This document shows positions 1-11,782 of a DNA stretch of 64,000 nucleotides, in pieces; position 1 is the stretch's first letter; every line of letters starts with the position of its first letter. Made by a program: the position numbers and the translations under genes. The stretch covers positions 63,141,033 to 63,205,032 of the forward strand of contig CM048845.1 in the NCBI GenBank assembly GCA_026545225.1, given 5' to 3'. Source of the DNA: Cornus controversa. Its lineage: Eukaryota > Streptophyta > Magnoliopsida > Cornales > Cornaceae. The notes below the pieces were generated by a model, which was not told where the DNA came from, did no database searches, and saw nothing but the letters and a program-made list of their open reading frames with translations.

Positions 1-100
1 CCTGCAAATGGAGGGGTCAATTTTATGATCCTACAATGCATTTTCCTAGAGAAATATTTGCTCAATTATTGGTAGGTCGGGAAAAAATTGGGTGTCTACA
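1..100. repeat. Possible LTR end fragment
   Basis: The window opens in a stretch ending GGGTGTCTACA at base 100, directly before LINE-derived sequence. Its reverse complement starts TGTAGACACCC, a beginning seen in many plant gypsy LTRs and similar to the start of the LTR proposed at 32220. No partner LTR is visible, so this is a weak call. Confidence 0.25.
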
Positions 101-1260
101 AGTGCCACTCCTAATTTTTCTCTCACACTTTCATTATAGACTTTATCTCTTCTAATCACTCTAATAATCCACCTTAACATTCTCATTTTTGCTAAATGAA
201 AACGTTATTTTTATCCATTTTTTAGTGACCAGCACTCTACCACATACAACATAGTTGATCCAATAACGGTCCTATAAATTTTTCTTTTAACTTATTTGTT
301 ATCATTTTATCATACAATATCGCACTAGCTTTCCTCCATTTTGTCCAACTTTCACCTATTCTACTAGTTATGTCGCCATCTATCTCTCCATCATTTTGTA
401 TTATTGATTTTAGGTACTGAAATTGGTTATTTTTAGTAACCTTTTGGTCTTAAAGTGATATCATTATATTTTCAATGTCCAAATCTTTCTTAAATTTATA
501 CTCCATATACTTAATCTTCTCGATTCTAAAGCATTTCTCCACATTTCTAATTTTAATGTTAAGTTCTCTTTAGAGGTATCCAAGAGTATGATATCATTGG
601 CAAATATCATGAATCATGGAATCTCATTTTAGAAGTCTTTTGTCATCTCATATAAGATTATAGCAAAAAGATATGGGCTTAAAATCGATCTTTGGTGCAT
701 TATCATGTTTATAGATAACTCACTAGTGTCATCACACGTCTTACGAATTTTAGTTTTTGTATTCATATACATATCTCGTATACTTTTTATGATTTGCAAG
801 GGAACTTGTTTTTTTGTAGGACTCACCAAATTATTGCTTACTCCTGTATGTTTCAACAAATTGCCTAAGTAATTAAGTATGTAGCTTCCATTGTTAATCT
901 CCCCGACATAAATTCGAATTGGTTATCCCATACGATTGACTCCTTCATAGTCTTTGTTTTTTAGCCTTTTCCACACTTTCTTTGTATGACTCATAAATTT
1001 AATTCCTTTATAGATGTAACAATTTTATATATCCCATTTATTTTTGTAAAGTGGTACTATTGTACTTTCTCTTTATTCATTTGACATCATACCTTGTTTT
1101 AAGATATTAAATAGCTTTGTTAGCTACTCAACTCCTACTTTACCTAGTGACCTTCACACTTCTATGAGAATATTATGCGGCCCTATCGCTTTATTATTTC
1201 TCATCTTCTTAAGTGTGTTATTTACCTCTTTGTTAATGATTTTATCTATCATTCTATGTT
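101..1260 (-). pseudogene. LINE (non-LTR retrotransposon) reverse transcriptase remnant
   Basis: Read on the minus strand from about 1250 down to 120, broken frames give the ordered motifs of a plant LINE reverse transcriptase. These are KMRNNKAIGPHN with ILIEV (fingers), then the block at 859-629 with HQRSILSPYLFAIIL (canonical form QGSALSPYLFALV), then FMIFANDIILLD, then KMRMLRWI near the thumb and connection. The catalytic YADD/FADD box reads FAND, and stop codons and frame changes are frequent, so the copy cannot make enzyme. No endonuclease domain or poly(A) tail was found. The family is certain by motif order; the subfamily is not known. Confidence 0.75.
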
Positions 1261-1384
1261 ATATTTCCTACTCTCTTTTGTTGTTATTTTTAATAAAATA
1301 TTATAAAATAAAAATAATAATAATTTGTGCCCAAACCAAGTCGGATTGGGATATACTATTGTTACCGATTGTACATTTAGGGGC

Positions 1385-1492
1385 GATGGTTTGTTAATCC
1401 GTCAGAAATTAGGCGGTAAAAGAGTTATTCGCAGTTTTAGAAGGCTTTAGCAGCAGTTCTGACCGCCACTAAGAGCTTTATTTCGTGTAGTG
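1385..1492. mobile_element. Possible CACTA transposon terminus
   Basis: The segment ends CGTGTAGTG at 1492. The reverse complement begins CACTACACGAAAT, close to the plant CACTA terminal repeat (compare CACTACAAGAAA at 18772). It is followed by GC-richer repeated words such as GTGGCGG and ACCGCC, as in CACTA subterminal regions. The opposite end and target duplication are not visible, so this would be a truncated element. Confidence 0.35.
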
Positions 1493-2534
1493 ACATCTCT
1501 ATTTTTATAGTGGAGATTTTAATTGGTAGATTTATCTAAAAACTTACACAATATTAATAAAACCGATGGAGTGCAAATTTGCACTAATAGTAGTTCAACC
1601 CTACTTGAGATGGCAATCAAGCAGACTCATAAAATTGATTTGCTATTAGAAAACCATATTCCATAAAATAGAGCAGAAACCACCTGTATGAAGATTTCCT
1701 TGGACAAACAGCCCAACAGATGATGCTCTACTGAGAAGCTAGGCACAAAGAGTAACATTTGACCCTTTAATTATAGAGTCTCCACCAATATATACCAATG
1801 TAAATTTTGACATCATCAGTTCAACAATATTAGTACTAACTATTTACTTATTTTTAGCACCTGCACTTGTGCTTCAGCATAATTTAAGTTGCCATTCAAA
1901 ATTAAGATGTAATTGATATAGAAGGGCAACATGTGAATTATAACACCATAAAGTAATTAGAGGTGTTGAAATATATTACTGGAAACAAGGAGGCAAGACG
2001 AAAAGATTTCGGGATTAGACTTCCATAGATAAATCTATCCAACAAACACACAGCTAAGGAAAAAATTTCAAGCAAGAAGTAGATGTGCAACAATCCTGTT
2101 CTATATATTCTAAACCAACAATGGAGAAAATTAAGAAAAGGAAGCACATGATTTATTGGAAAAACATGTTGCTAATTTACATATATTATTAGGGAAAAAC
2201 CACGGGACATAACCAATAGTAATACACTATCTAAAAATGACGAATGCAAGGTGTCCCAGAAGTTATGTTCAAAACTTGAGTCATGACAATATCGTTAAAT
2301 TTCTTTCGGTTCCTGCATTTTCTCAGCAACCAAACAGAGCACAAAATAAGAACAATGACACATATATGTGTGTAACTGTGTATAGAGGGTTTAGTGGGCC
2401 AATGATTTTGGATTCTTCAAACATCCAACACTGGTCTATCCTGGCACCGGATTGGAAGATCCGATTAGTACTGATGAGAGATGTGTTTCAAATGGACGAC
2501 AACTTTGATGAGGTTGTGACTGAGAACCCCAGAG
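1493..2534. other. AT-rich intergenic stretch, nothing recognised
   Basis: No protein motif, LTR end or repeat was recognised. A 100-aa frame at 2237-2539 has no family signature and runs into a GA microsatellite. Confidence 0.5.
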
Positions 2535-2624
2535 ATTGAGAGAGAGAGAGAGAGGGTCAAGCAAAAGGAGAGAGAACAACTTGAGAGAGAGAGAGAGAGC
2601 GCTTGAGCACAGAGAGAGAGAGAA
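2535..2624. repeat. Interrupted (GA)n microsatellite
   Basis: Three GA runs separated by short unique words. Similar GA runs lie just upstream of the start codon in each MYB copy (26980, 30078, 49294), so this could mark the 5' leader of a lost copy. That link is only an inference. Confidence 0.8.
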
Positions 2625-2922
2625 TGAGTTCTTGCTTCGGTTGTGACGGGGGGAGAGAGTGTGAGAAAGTGAAGACAAAAAAAAATAAAATTTTGTAGTA
2701 AAGTTGGTGGATGTTATTTACGTCATTTCAAGTTGGTGTGAGTATTTAGGACATTTCCATTCAACAGGAAAAGAAAAAAAAAATAGTGTTTCTCCATATC
2801 CTCATTATATTTTTGGTCAAATACATGTATTTGAAAAGTGTTCACTTGACTGCATGTATAAATAAATTAATCTCCAAAATTGCATGTATATATAAATTTT
2901 CTTTTATTATACAATTAAAAAT

Positions 2923-3490
2923 CAAAATATACCAAAAATATTTTACTTCAACTCAAACATATCATAAGAACATATTCATTAGTACATTTAGCCATTGAAA
3001 TTCTAGAAAACCCAATTATTGAAACTTGCAAGGCATAAACATAAAGCACGTGTTATTTTATCAAAAATAATAATAATAATAATAATAAAAAGCATGTGTT
3101 ATTTTATCAAAAAATAAATAATAATAATAATAAAAAGCCGGTGTTACATAAACCTCAATTACTTCCGCAACAAAGTCAATGCATGGAAGCATCAACGTCG
3201 GTGAATCACTGTGCAAGAGACAAAGGGAGGGAGAGATGTGAAGCATATGATTAGACAGTCTTCTGTGAAGAAGGAAAAATTGTACCCCTTAATCATAAGT
3301 CCTTTAATTAAATTTTTTTATTATTTTTTCTCTTAACTTAAAACGTGCTCGAACACGTGTCTCACACATTGATTAGAAGAACTTACGTGCTTCCTAAGTT
3401 GGGCACCATCCAACATTTAAAATAATGGTCTACTCGGATACGGTGTGACCACATGGATTTACAGCCTGTTTTTATTCCAAAATTATCAAG
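2923..3490 (+). repeat. Duplicated intergenic block, copy 1 (partner 27257-27640)
   Basis: Shares many ordered words with 27257-27640: AAAATATTTTACTTCAA, ACATAAACATAAA then GCACGTGTTA, ACATAAACCTCAATTACTT, CGTGTCTCACAC, GATTAGAAGA, GTGCTTCCTA and GTGTGACCA. This copy also carries two (ATA)n runs at about 3066-3090 and 3112-3134, made by local duplication of the word around GTGTTATTTTATCAAAAA. The partner follows a truncated MYB exon 1. Confidence 0.7.
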
Positions 3491-4849
3491 TCATTCAAAT
3501 TTTTGAAAGAAGTGCAAAACAGAGAAAGTCATTGAAGAATTTTGGTGGGCAACTTTTGGTAATAGAAGTGTAAATAAAGCTTTGGATGCCAAATATTCCA
3601 TAATCAACACAAATTCATCAAAAATTAATTCCTTCTACCAATTTTAACTTAAAATTAATCACAAAATCAAGCAATTATGATTTATATATCAATCACAAAA
3701 TATGTTAAAAGTTAAAAAAAAAAAAAGACATAAAAGAGAAGGAGAGGCTTTGTGAGAGAGAGAAAGTGAGTTTAGACACAATGCACACATGCAACTTATC
3801 TCTTGGACCGGTCCAAGCTGGTCCATGTGGCCATTTTGACTATCTTTGCCCACCTTGACCTTTCTGTGTAATTTTTTTTTTAAAAAAATGCACGAAAAAT
3901 AAAAATAAATTTCTAAAATCTGAAAATAGAATTTTTTTTTTGAATAAACATGTAATAATCATACAATTATTAAAACGAACTTTTCACATAATATAACTAT
4001 GAGTTTTAAAATTTTTGAAAAAATTCAGGAAAATTCACAAATGCATAATTTTAAAACTCATAAATTTATCAACAAAATTCATCCTTAAATTCATGATCAC
4101 GGCATAATTTTCAATACACAATATTCATAAAAATTTAAAAATTCATCTACCAAATCCATGTGTGTGCGCAATCCAACTTCATCAAAAATTAATCAAATTT
4201 CTTTGATTCACCTTCTAAAATTTATTTGATGATAAACAAATAAAGCAACACATGATAAATATTTTTTATTGAATTTATTTTATTTTATTTCTAAGATGAT
4301 GTCTTTCACTCTTACGGGTAACCACTATTTTTCAAAATAATTTTTATTTGATTTCTTAATGGAGATTTTTGCCGTAGTGGTAACTTCGAACAAATTTTGA
4401 AAGTACCCTTTTCCTTTTTGTCTTAGATTTTCAGCAGTTCTTTTTTTTTTCTTTCGCTGAAGAGATAAAAATAGAATATTTTTTTTCATTTTATTTCATT
4501 GATCAATGAAGCTCTTAATGCTACTTATACAATATGCTCTAGTCAATTTAACATTAGTTTTCAATCAATTTTCTTAGAGTTGGATTAATGCACAATTTGT
4601 ATGGATTCAAAAGATTCACTTTTAAAAAGAAAATAATAAAGCACATTAGTCATCAATACTTAGATCATAAACTCAAGTACTTCATCCATTGATAAACTGT
4701 CTCAATCATGCATTCACAAATCAAAGTGAATTTAAATATAAAAGTAGATAATTCACATTATTTCATTGAAAAATATGATTCCCACATTCACATGATTACT
4801 ATATAAAAATAAAATCCTATTATACACTGAAAGATATGGTCCAATAGAA
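3491..4849. other. AT-rich intergenic stretch, nothing recognised
   Basis: Homopolymer-rich sequence with short oligo(T) and oligo(A) runs. No coding motif, inverted repeat or LTR end was identified. Confidence 0.5.
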
Positions 4850-5700
4850 AATAAATAATGAACATAAGCTCATTCCATGACCATAAAGATCTTAATGACC
4901 TCGGTTATGGGGTTTTGCACCCAAAAACCTATAATCTCATAGTATCAACAGACACAAATTTCTCTAAATCATCATTTTTCATCCAAATTATTTTAACATG
5001 CAAACTATCAATAATGTATTGTGGAGAAACAGAAACATTCTTTTTCTTATTTGAATTCTTTTTAACTTGAGAATTTTTGTGTATATTCCAATTATTTTGC
5101 TTTCTAGCATGAACCATATTCTTACCAAAATAATTATGCACATGAAAATCAGAATTAATATGCTTTCTCTTTCTATATATATAATATTGACTATGTCCAT
5201 GTTTATCACTAAAAGTACAATAAAGTACATTGGACACAACATTAGCATGCAAAGACTCAACTTGAAGCTTACATTTGGGTATAGACAAATTTAAGTTCTT
5301 CAGCTTAAGACAGACAATTTGATCCTTAGATGATGACCCATTATAACATAACCTAACCTAGTCTTTTCTCCTATAAGCTTACCAACACTAATCATGCTAT
5401 CAAGCTTAATCTACTTATAAGTAAATGTAATCAATTTCTCTTGTGACTTTTCAATTCACGCTCAAGAAAATCAATTCTAGTAACAAGAGTATCCATAGTA
5501 GAAATAACTTGACTTACCTCACTTTCGAGAAACTTGACTTTGTTCCAAAGATTCAAAATTTCTACAATGGTAAATCCCTAGAGCTTCAACCTTCAAGCTC
5601 CCCTGCTAACTTTCTCTTTTGGTCTTCTTTGCCTTTTAGAATCGCTCCTATATCCCTTTTGGTGAATTCCATAAGCTTGATAGGTGCAAACTCTTGAAAG
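4850..5700 (-). pseudogene. Ty1/copia gag remnant
   Basis: On the minus strand, fragments in shifting frames resemble the C-terminal part of a plant copia Gag. In order they are a coiled-coil-like stretch with VISTMDTLVTRIDFLEREL, a segment LDSMISVGKLIGEKTRLGY (compare the usual L..ML..G+...K.GLGY), and a decayed zinc-knuckle region FSDKHGHSQYYIYRKRK in which the cysteines are lost. Next comes a Lys/Asn-rich linker and KIIWMKNDDLEKFVSVDT, resembling the stretch before copia protease. The assignment rests on motif order in degraded sequence and remains tentative. Confidence 0.45.
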
Positions 5701-6060
5701 AAAAACAAGAACTTAGAAATATAGAGAATATGTGTAGAAACGTTGTCTTCTCTTCAATGTAAGGTCGTTAGAGTTCACATCATTATGGAAGACAGATATT
5801 TATAGAGACATAGAGTGAGTGCAAAAATCATTCTCTACAAATCCTTTGGGGTTCCCAAAGCACCTCCTGCATTTCATTTGCTTTTTCCACTTTGATGCTT
5901 ATACATTCAAGCTATAGGTTAGGAACGAGGATCCATTGTGCCCACTTCCTTCAAGGCTCCAATGGGCTAATAGTTGTCCTACTCAAACCCGATAACCAAA
6001 TTCAATTAGCCCATTAACTAATCTGAACTCCACTACAAAAGAGTTATTGCACTCTAATCC
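5701..6060 (-). repeat. Possible LTR remnant upstream of the copia gag relic
   Basis: On the minus strand the segment contains a TATA-like CTATAAATATC at about 5795-5808, then a transcript-leader-like stretch that leads into the gag relic. No clear TG/CA ends, primer site or second copy were found. Confidence 0.3.
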
Positions 6061-7121
6061 AAAAAGGGTCAAAATCACTAAATCAATTTACAACATGACT
6101 CATCTACGCACAATGAGCCATCAGATAAATAAATAAGTACCATAATGCAATTACTCAATTGAACTTTTATTTCAACTTATTGATTATTTTTTGTTTGATC
6201 ATATAAAACTTTTTTTGATAAAAAATAATATATTTAATAAATAAATATATGAAAACCATTTTATCAAAACACGGAGGCTTCTAAAATTTTGCAATTAAAC
6301 TATTCATGTCAAAATAAATATTATTGTATAGTGATGCAATGTTAAGAGTATGTTCCAATGTCATTAACCAATAGCTACCCAAGATACCCAGGAAATGATT
6401 CATTGGTCCCATTAGTTGAATCAAAGTAACTATCAATTAATATAATGGTTCATACCACTCTCATGCTTGAGAGACATTTGCCATGATACTGATGAGGAGT
6501 AATTGCTATAGTAGCTCTCACAATTGTCTCTAGTCATCGTTGATTCAGTTCAATTTTTTCTTAGATAGATAGTCCATCTTCTATCACCAAATTGGAGCAC
6601 ATTTATGACAATGCAATTTATCCTTGATTTATATAATCTCCATATGAACACCAATCATGCACACATACTAAATCACTATATCGTCAAGTGGAGAATCTGA
6701 AACCATCTCATGCATCGATCAATACAATACACCATACAAGTATATAAAGTATTTTATATCAAACTCATATTCAATTAAGAAAAAACATCAATTATAATAA
6801 AAAAATATTGGAATGAAGGCCATACAATCCCAACAAGAACGACTTTAGGCCTCAACAATGATACCATACGAACGATATTTATGTCAACTTGAATCAAGAT
6901 TAGATAAGACCACCACAATTTTCCAGTATGTACTTTAACATATTTTTATAAAATGAAAATCAAAATATTCACCACTTCAGAAACCTCATGTTTCTTAATC
7001 CAAAGCTCAACACAAGATCAAATCAAAACTATGAACAGATATCAATAATCAATATTCATCAAAACGTTAATCCTTGTTATATAGTGGTTGAGAGTGACTG
7101 AAGAGGAAGTCATCGTTTGTG

Positions 7122-7154
<33 letters not shown>

Positions 7155-7480
7155 TACATGTATATATGTATGTATGTATGTATGGGCAAGTTAATTCATT
7201 GAGATACAGAATCGTCGACTTAAAATTGAAAAAATTACTTAATGTAATTTCAATAAGTTAAATTTTTTTTTTTCAATTTTCAAGGAAATCAATTTATCTT
7301 AAAATATTTTTGTGATTTTAACATATAAAAAATTTGCCAAAATTACTTAAAATATATTTTTTTAATTTTTTACTTTAAAACAATCATATATAGCCTAACA
7401 AAAATCTTCATTACTACAGTGAATCGTTAATCTCTAGAAGTAATGCTATCATAAAAGCACACATTGTAAATTAGTGTCAT
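6061..7480. other. AT-rich stretch with microsatellites
   Basis: No gene recognised. It contains a (TA)n run at 7124-7152 followed by a TGTA tetranucleotide run at about 7166-7184, and poly(T)/poly(A)-rich sequence that may include the 3' tail of the neighbouring minus-strand LINE. Confidence 0.5.
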
Positions 7481-8640
7481 TTTTTTTTGAAAAGTCAAAA
7501 AATTTATATATAAAGGCGGAAATATTTACGAAGTTCAAAAGGATGGACAACCTAAGTTGGGCCCAAAAAAATACATTGCAAGGTTAGGATGGACTCTAGC
7601 TCGCAAAAGTATGGAATCATAATACCCTTGGAAGTAGAATGGCTATTCCACAGGGGAAGGCTCCAGTTGTATCCGATTACCACAGTGTCTATGTTGATTC
7701 TTAACTCACAAGGGAGGAGATGATGATGATAATGGATTATCGAGGGGCCGTGGAGGAGGATGAGAGAAGAGGGAAAAATTATCCCAAATTTGACGTGCTC
7801 TTCGTAAACCTGCTAAGTCTTTCAACAACGATGAACAAAGTCTTGCTTGAATTTATAATGTAATCTTTGAAAGCACCTTGTTCTGTGATGATTTGATTCC
7901 TTTGAAGATTCTAGTGTTGTGTTCCAATTAGATTTGATATATGGATGCAACTAGGGTTAGCTTATTAATTTGGTTGGATTGAGATTTCGATTTTCAGTGG
8001 AAAACAACCCATTTGATGAGATTTTTCCATGAAGATGGGACTATGAGGAATCCCCACTGTGTTTGAATTTTTTTTTAAATGGAATGGAAAAATGAGCATG
8101 AGTAAAATAGATGACTCATAGATTCTCTATCCGAGAGGCAGAGTGAACAGAGGTTAGGTACGTGCTTGTAAGCAAGTAATTTTCTAACAGAGGGAGTTTA
8201 AATTGGGAATCCATCAATAGGGTAAATATATGTTTTTGGGATTGAAAGATTGTTCCTTACAATATGGGCCCAATTTATAGAGGGAATGGAGTTGAAAGGT
8301 GATAAATGGTGTGTTTGAAGGTGAAAAAGTCAGATAGGGAGGGGGAACCAAGACGATGAGTCTGGAAGGGATGGGGATGGTGGTGGGAGATCTAATTCTG
8401 GGAAGATTTGAATGATAGATTGTGGAAAAGACCAAGCTTTATTTGTGACAAAGGAGCTAACTTTGGCTAAAGATGGAATTCCTTCATAGATATGTTTTCT
8501 TAACATATTTTGGAGGAAAAACTCCATTGATGGGTTAGTTTTCATGCCATGAAAAAGTATCAGAGCCATTTCCATTTTTGATCTTAATGAGTTGCCTTGC
8601 CAGTGGTCTAACCTTGACATTTGCCTCCAATTTCAAGTAC
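7480..8640 (-). pseudogene. LINE 3' fragment: RT-linker and zf-RVT zinc-finger region
   Basis: Minus-strand frames reproduce the C-terminal third of a plant LINE ORF2. From 8620 down: NGNGSDTFSWHEN (usual GNG...FW.D.W), IYEGIPSLAKVSSF, NWAHIVRNNLSIPK, then a zf-RVT finger LCSLCLSDRESMSHLFYSC at about 8160-8110, with the CxxC...H...C spacing intact. The tail KLTLVASIYQI with RIFKG follows (usual LA..IY.IW.ERN.RIF). Stops and frame changes separate the blocks. There is no RT catalytic core here, so this is a truncated 3' end. It may belong to the same family as 20330-22100. Confidence 0.7.
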
Positions 8641-8807
8641 TTTGTTGAGGTATGATGATGCTCTATATGTAGTTGTTCCTGATGAGCTCAAATTTTACCA
8701 ACTAAACCCAAATTCTATTTTGACAAATTGAGCAATTTTCATAGATATTAGAGCATTGAGGCTTTTTTTAGAGCTAAAGTTCAAATGTGGAAGGCTAAGA
8801 CTATCAC
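8641..8807. other. Short spacer, nothing recognised
   Basis: Unassigned sequence between the LINE fragment and the gypsy LTR. Confidence 0.4.
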
Positions 8808-11450
8808 ACCCCAAAATTTGGACCATCAGAACTCCCCCGGTTCAAGCCTAAACTTCGAGTAATGAGGTGTCATGATCGCCCGATCATCATCCCATGACCC
8901 GGACAACTATGAAAAGTTACCATTTATCACCCTCTGATATCATCATTGATACCAAGTCATCGCAAGGCCCGACTCTCGGGCCATGACTTGTTACGAAAGC
9001 CTTTACAACACCAATTTCTCACCGGAATGTCATAATGATCAACAGTCTAAGTTATCATCTCATAAATCAGTGGAATCATTCTTTATACCATTATCACAAT
9101 GTATAAATGCATACATAAGCAATTCAAGTCCACTACGTATACCCTTATTGAAAACATACGTACATAAGTCCCTTTATAACACACAGCTAGTGCACCTATC
9201 GATTAATTGAAGCGCACTCTTCGATTAATCGAAGGACTCATTTCATTTAATTGAAGTTGAGGTTTCAATTGATCGAAGCTTACGCTTGGTTGAACTTGTA
9301 TCGAAGTACTATCAAAATTCAATTGAAATTGGTCACCTTTCCATCAAAAATTTCTAGATACTTGGTCATTTAATCAAGACTCTTCGATTAATCTAAATAG
9401 GGTTTCGATTGTTCGAAAGACCTTGAACACTATTTCTCTACAGCATTTTTTAAGTGTCCATTCTCATGCTTTGGTCCCCATCCTTACCATACACACTCTT
9501 TATTTTACCTTTTCCTCAACACAACCATTCTCACAACTTTATACATGTAAAAATGAACATCAATGCAAAATCATCATTCATATTATCTAGCAATCACCAT
9601 GCTCAAAATCGTATTTAAACGTATGCAATCATAAAGTATAATACAACATGTTCTCGAAACATAAAAGATCTTATGCATATTCACTACATGCATATAGTCC
9701 ACAATCCAAACATGCATTCAAATAAAGCATTTAAAAGTCTTTAAATGAAATCGATTCTGCTCCATATCAACTCACTGTTGGGGAGATTCTATCACTTTCT
9801 TTCTATTTCCTAAAAAGAGTTAATACTCATGGGATGAGCTAGACGCTAAGTAGGAATGTCTAAAACATAATTCTGCAACTTCTGTGAATACCACATAAAT
9901 ATACATTTGCATTGTAGTAACCTTTGTGGACGTGTGTGATGTGGGCGGGTCCAAAAAGAGACACTGGACTAACTGACAATATCATACCATGTGTTGGAAC
10001 GGGGTATTACATGCATTTTATCATGTTACACAAATATTCGTACATCATAACCACATTATAAGCAATATATAATGCAACATGATATACATAACTTTCCCAT
10101 CCTTTCCACACATCCATTGATCTCCAATTCCCTTGGACGATCCAATCCCACCTAATTGAGGCTCCTTTACTGGTCCACCTCATCATAGGACTCTGTTTTA
10201 GGGTGTAGCCTCTTCCATCTAATTGGAGATCCAAACTGGATTACTCTACTAGGGCTCCTCTCCAGATTACCTCACGAGGGTTCATTTACCATATTACCTC
10301 GCCATTCGTCAAGAGGACAATCCACCCAATTGAGCTCACCACCCTCACTATACCAATGAATGAAGATGATTTTCACATGCTTATACTAACTGTGCATATA
10401 CAATTTAAGTATGAAATACTGATTGTCATGCTTGCACATTTTCCAAATAAACATCACATGCACATCACATGCATTTACATTGAACATGTTACACATTGCA
10501 TATCAATTACATTGACAATTAAACATGTATTGCATCTAAACATGCTTTCATGACAATTCATCAAACACATAAGTGCCACGTTAATAATTACACATGATTA
10601 CACATAATTCTTTTACATTTCACCTTCAACATGCTTATATAATCATATAAGGCAATTAGAAACATTTAATCACATCATTTAACATTGATAATTCACTAAA
10701 TAGTATAATCTAGCATGCTTTAACCTTGAAAGACATCTAATTATACCCACATAACCAATTGGTTGGCATAAACAACTAATATACTAACAAAACCCCGAAT
10801 TCTATAGGTTAGACATCCGTACCTCAATTTGAAAGAGCTTCCAAATGAAATCCTCAAATTTCTCACTGAAATCAACTTTCTCTGAATTCGATTTCGAATG
10901 GATCAAACTTGAACCCTCGATCTATAGACCAATTTTCTCTTCTTCGACGCCTTCCAATTCTCGCCCCAAACCTCTCAAATTAAATGGAGAAGGGAGGAAG
11001 ATGATGTAAAGATATATCTATATCTATATTTCTCTCTCACAACTGATGAAAGATGAGAGAAATGAATTCTATATTCTCCTCCTTTCTATTTATAAACCTA
11101 CCCTCTCATATTTACAAAAATATCACTAGCCATTTACTAAAACTTCCTAAGCTCCGTTTTCACTTTTGATAACTCCTACGAACTCAAAATCGACTCCATA
11201 GCACATTAAATATTTTATTTAAGTTATTATCAAATTTTGGTGTCATTCTAACACTTTCGGATTTTTCGGGCCCACTCGACCCAAAAATCTCAACTTTTTC
11301 CAAACGCTCCCAAAACTTCCCCGGATAGTTACTCAAGTCCCCGAACATGTACATTTAAAACACATATATAATCATTTAAAATATTTATATGGTAATAAAT
11401 GAAAATAAAAGAAAACTGACCAAAAACGATCACGATTCTTGCAACCTACT
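8808..11450 (-). repeat. Probable 3' LTR of the minus-strand chromovirus (gypsy-1)
   Basis: Lies just past the chromodomain end of gypsy-1, where its 3' LTR should be. It carries a minus-strand TATA-like TTTATAAATAG at about 11086-11096. The left end resembles a chromovirus LTR edge (CACACCCCAAAATTTGG). Around 9195-9430 it holds short palindromes of the type TTCGATTAATCGAAG. A TRIM solo LTR is inserted at 9913. The boundaries are approximate because the 5' LTR that would define them is not preserved near 20030. Confidence 0.5.
9913..10011 (+). mobile_element. TRIM solo LTR, internally deleted (99 bp)
   Basis: Starts TGTAGTAACC and ends GGGGTATTACA, identical in type to the 250-bp LTRs at 53088-53660, but about 150 bp of the middle are missing. 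It is flanked by a perfect 5-bp target duplication, TGCAT (9908-9912 and 10012-10016). The nearest structured class is a terminal-repeat retrotransposon in miniature reduced to a solo LTR. Confidence 0.85.
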
Positions 11451-11459
11451 TAACTTAAA

Positions 11460-11782
11460 AGGATTTCGTTCACGAAATCAGGCCATACCTGAAGGAAACA
11501 AGTCCAAATACTTAGAACGAACTTCCTACTCTCGTTCCCAAGTAGCCTCCTCAACATTGTGATGATGTTATAAGACTTTGACCAATGGAATGGTCTTACT
11601 TATCAGAACTTGCTCTCGAGCATCAAAAATCTGAATTGGTCTCTCCTCATAGGTGACATCCTCATCAACCTAAACATCTACCCAACTCAAAACATGAGAT
11701 GGATCAGGTTTGTATTTTCTTAACATCGAAACATGGAACACATTATGAACCTTTTCCAACTGTGGTGGTGATCGGCGTTGAA
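11460..11782 (-). pseudogene. gypsy-1 integrase C-terminus with chromodomain
   Basis: Minus-strand reading gives PPQLEKVHNVFHVSMLRKY, then DPSHVLSW, EDVTYEERPIQIFD, EQVLISKTIPLVKVL, and the chromodomain signature EEATWERE with RSKYLDLF. This is the standard C-terminal tail of Tekay/Del-type chromoviruses, where the chromodomain targets integration to chromatin. A stop interrupts the chromodomain (after WERE). The upstream integrase core is absent, replaced at 11783 by another element, so no functional integrase can be made. Confidence 0.8.

Noticed and set aside
2237..2539. 100-aa plus-strand frame
   Set aside because: No domain, no homologous copy in the window, and it ends in a GA microsatellite; composition is compatible with chance.
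6027..6050. CACTACAAAAGAG as a CACTA terminus
   Set aside because: No matching inverted end or target duplication was found within several kilobases.
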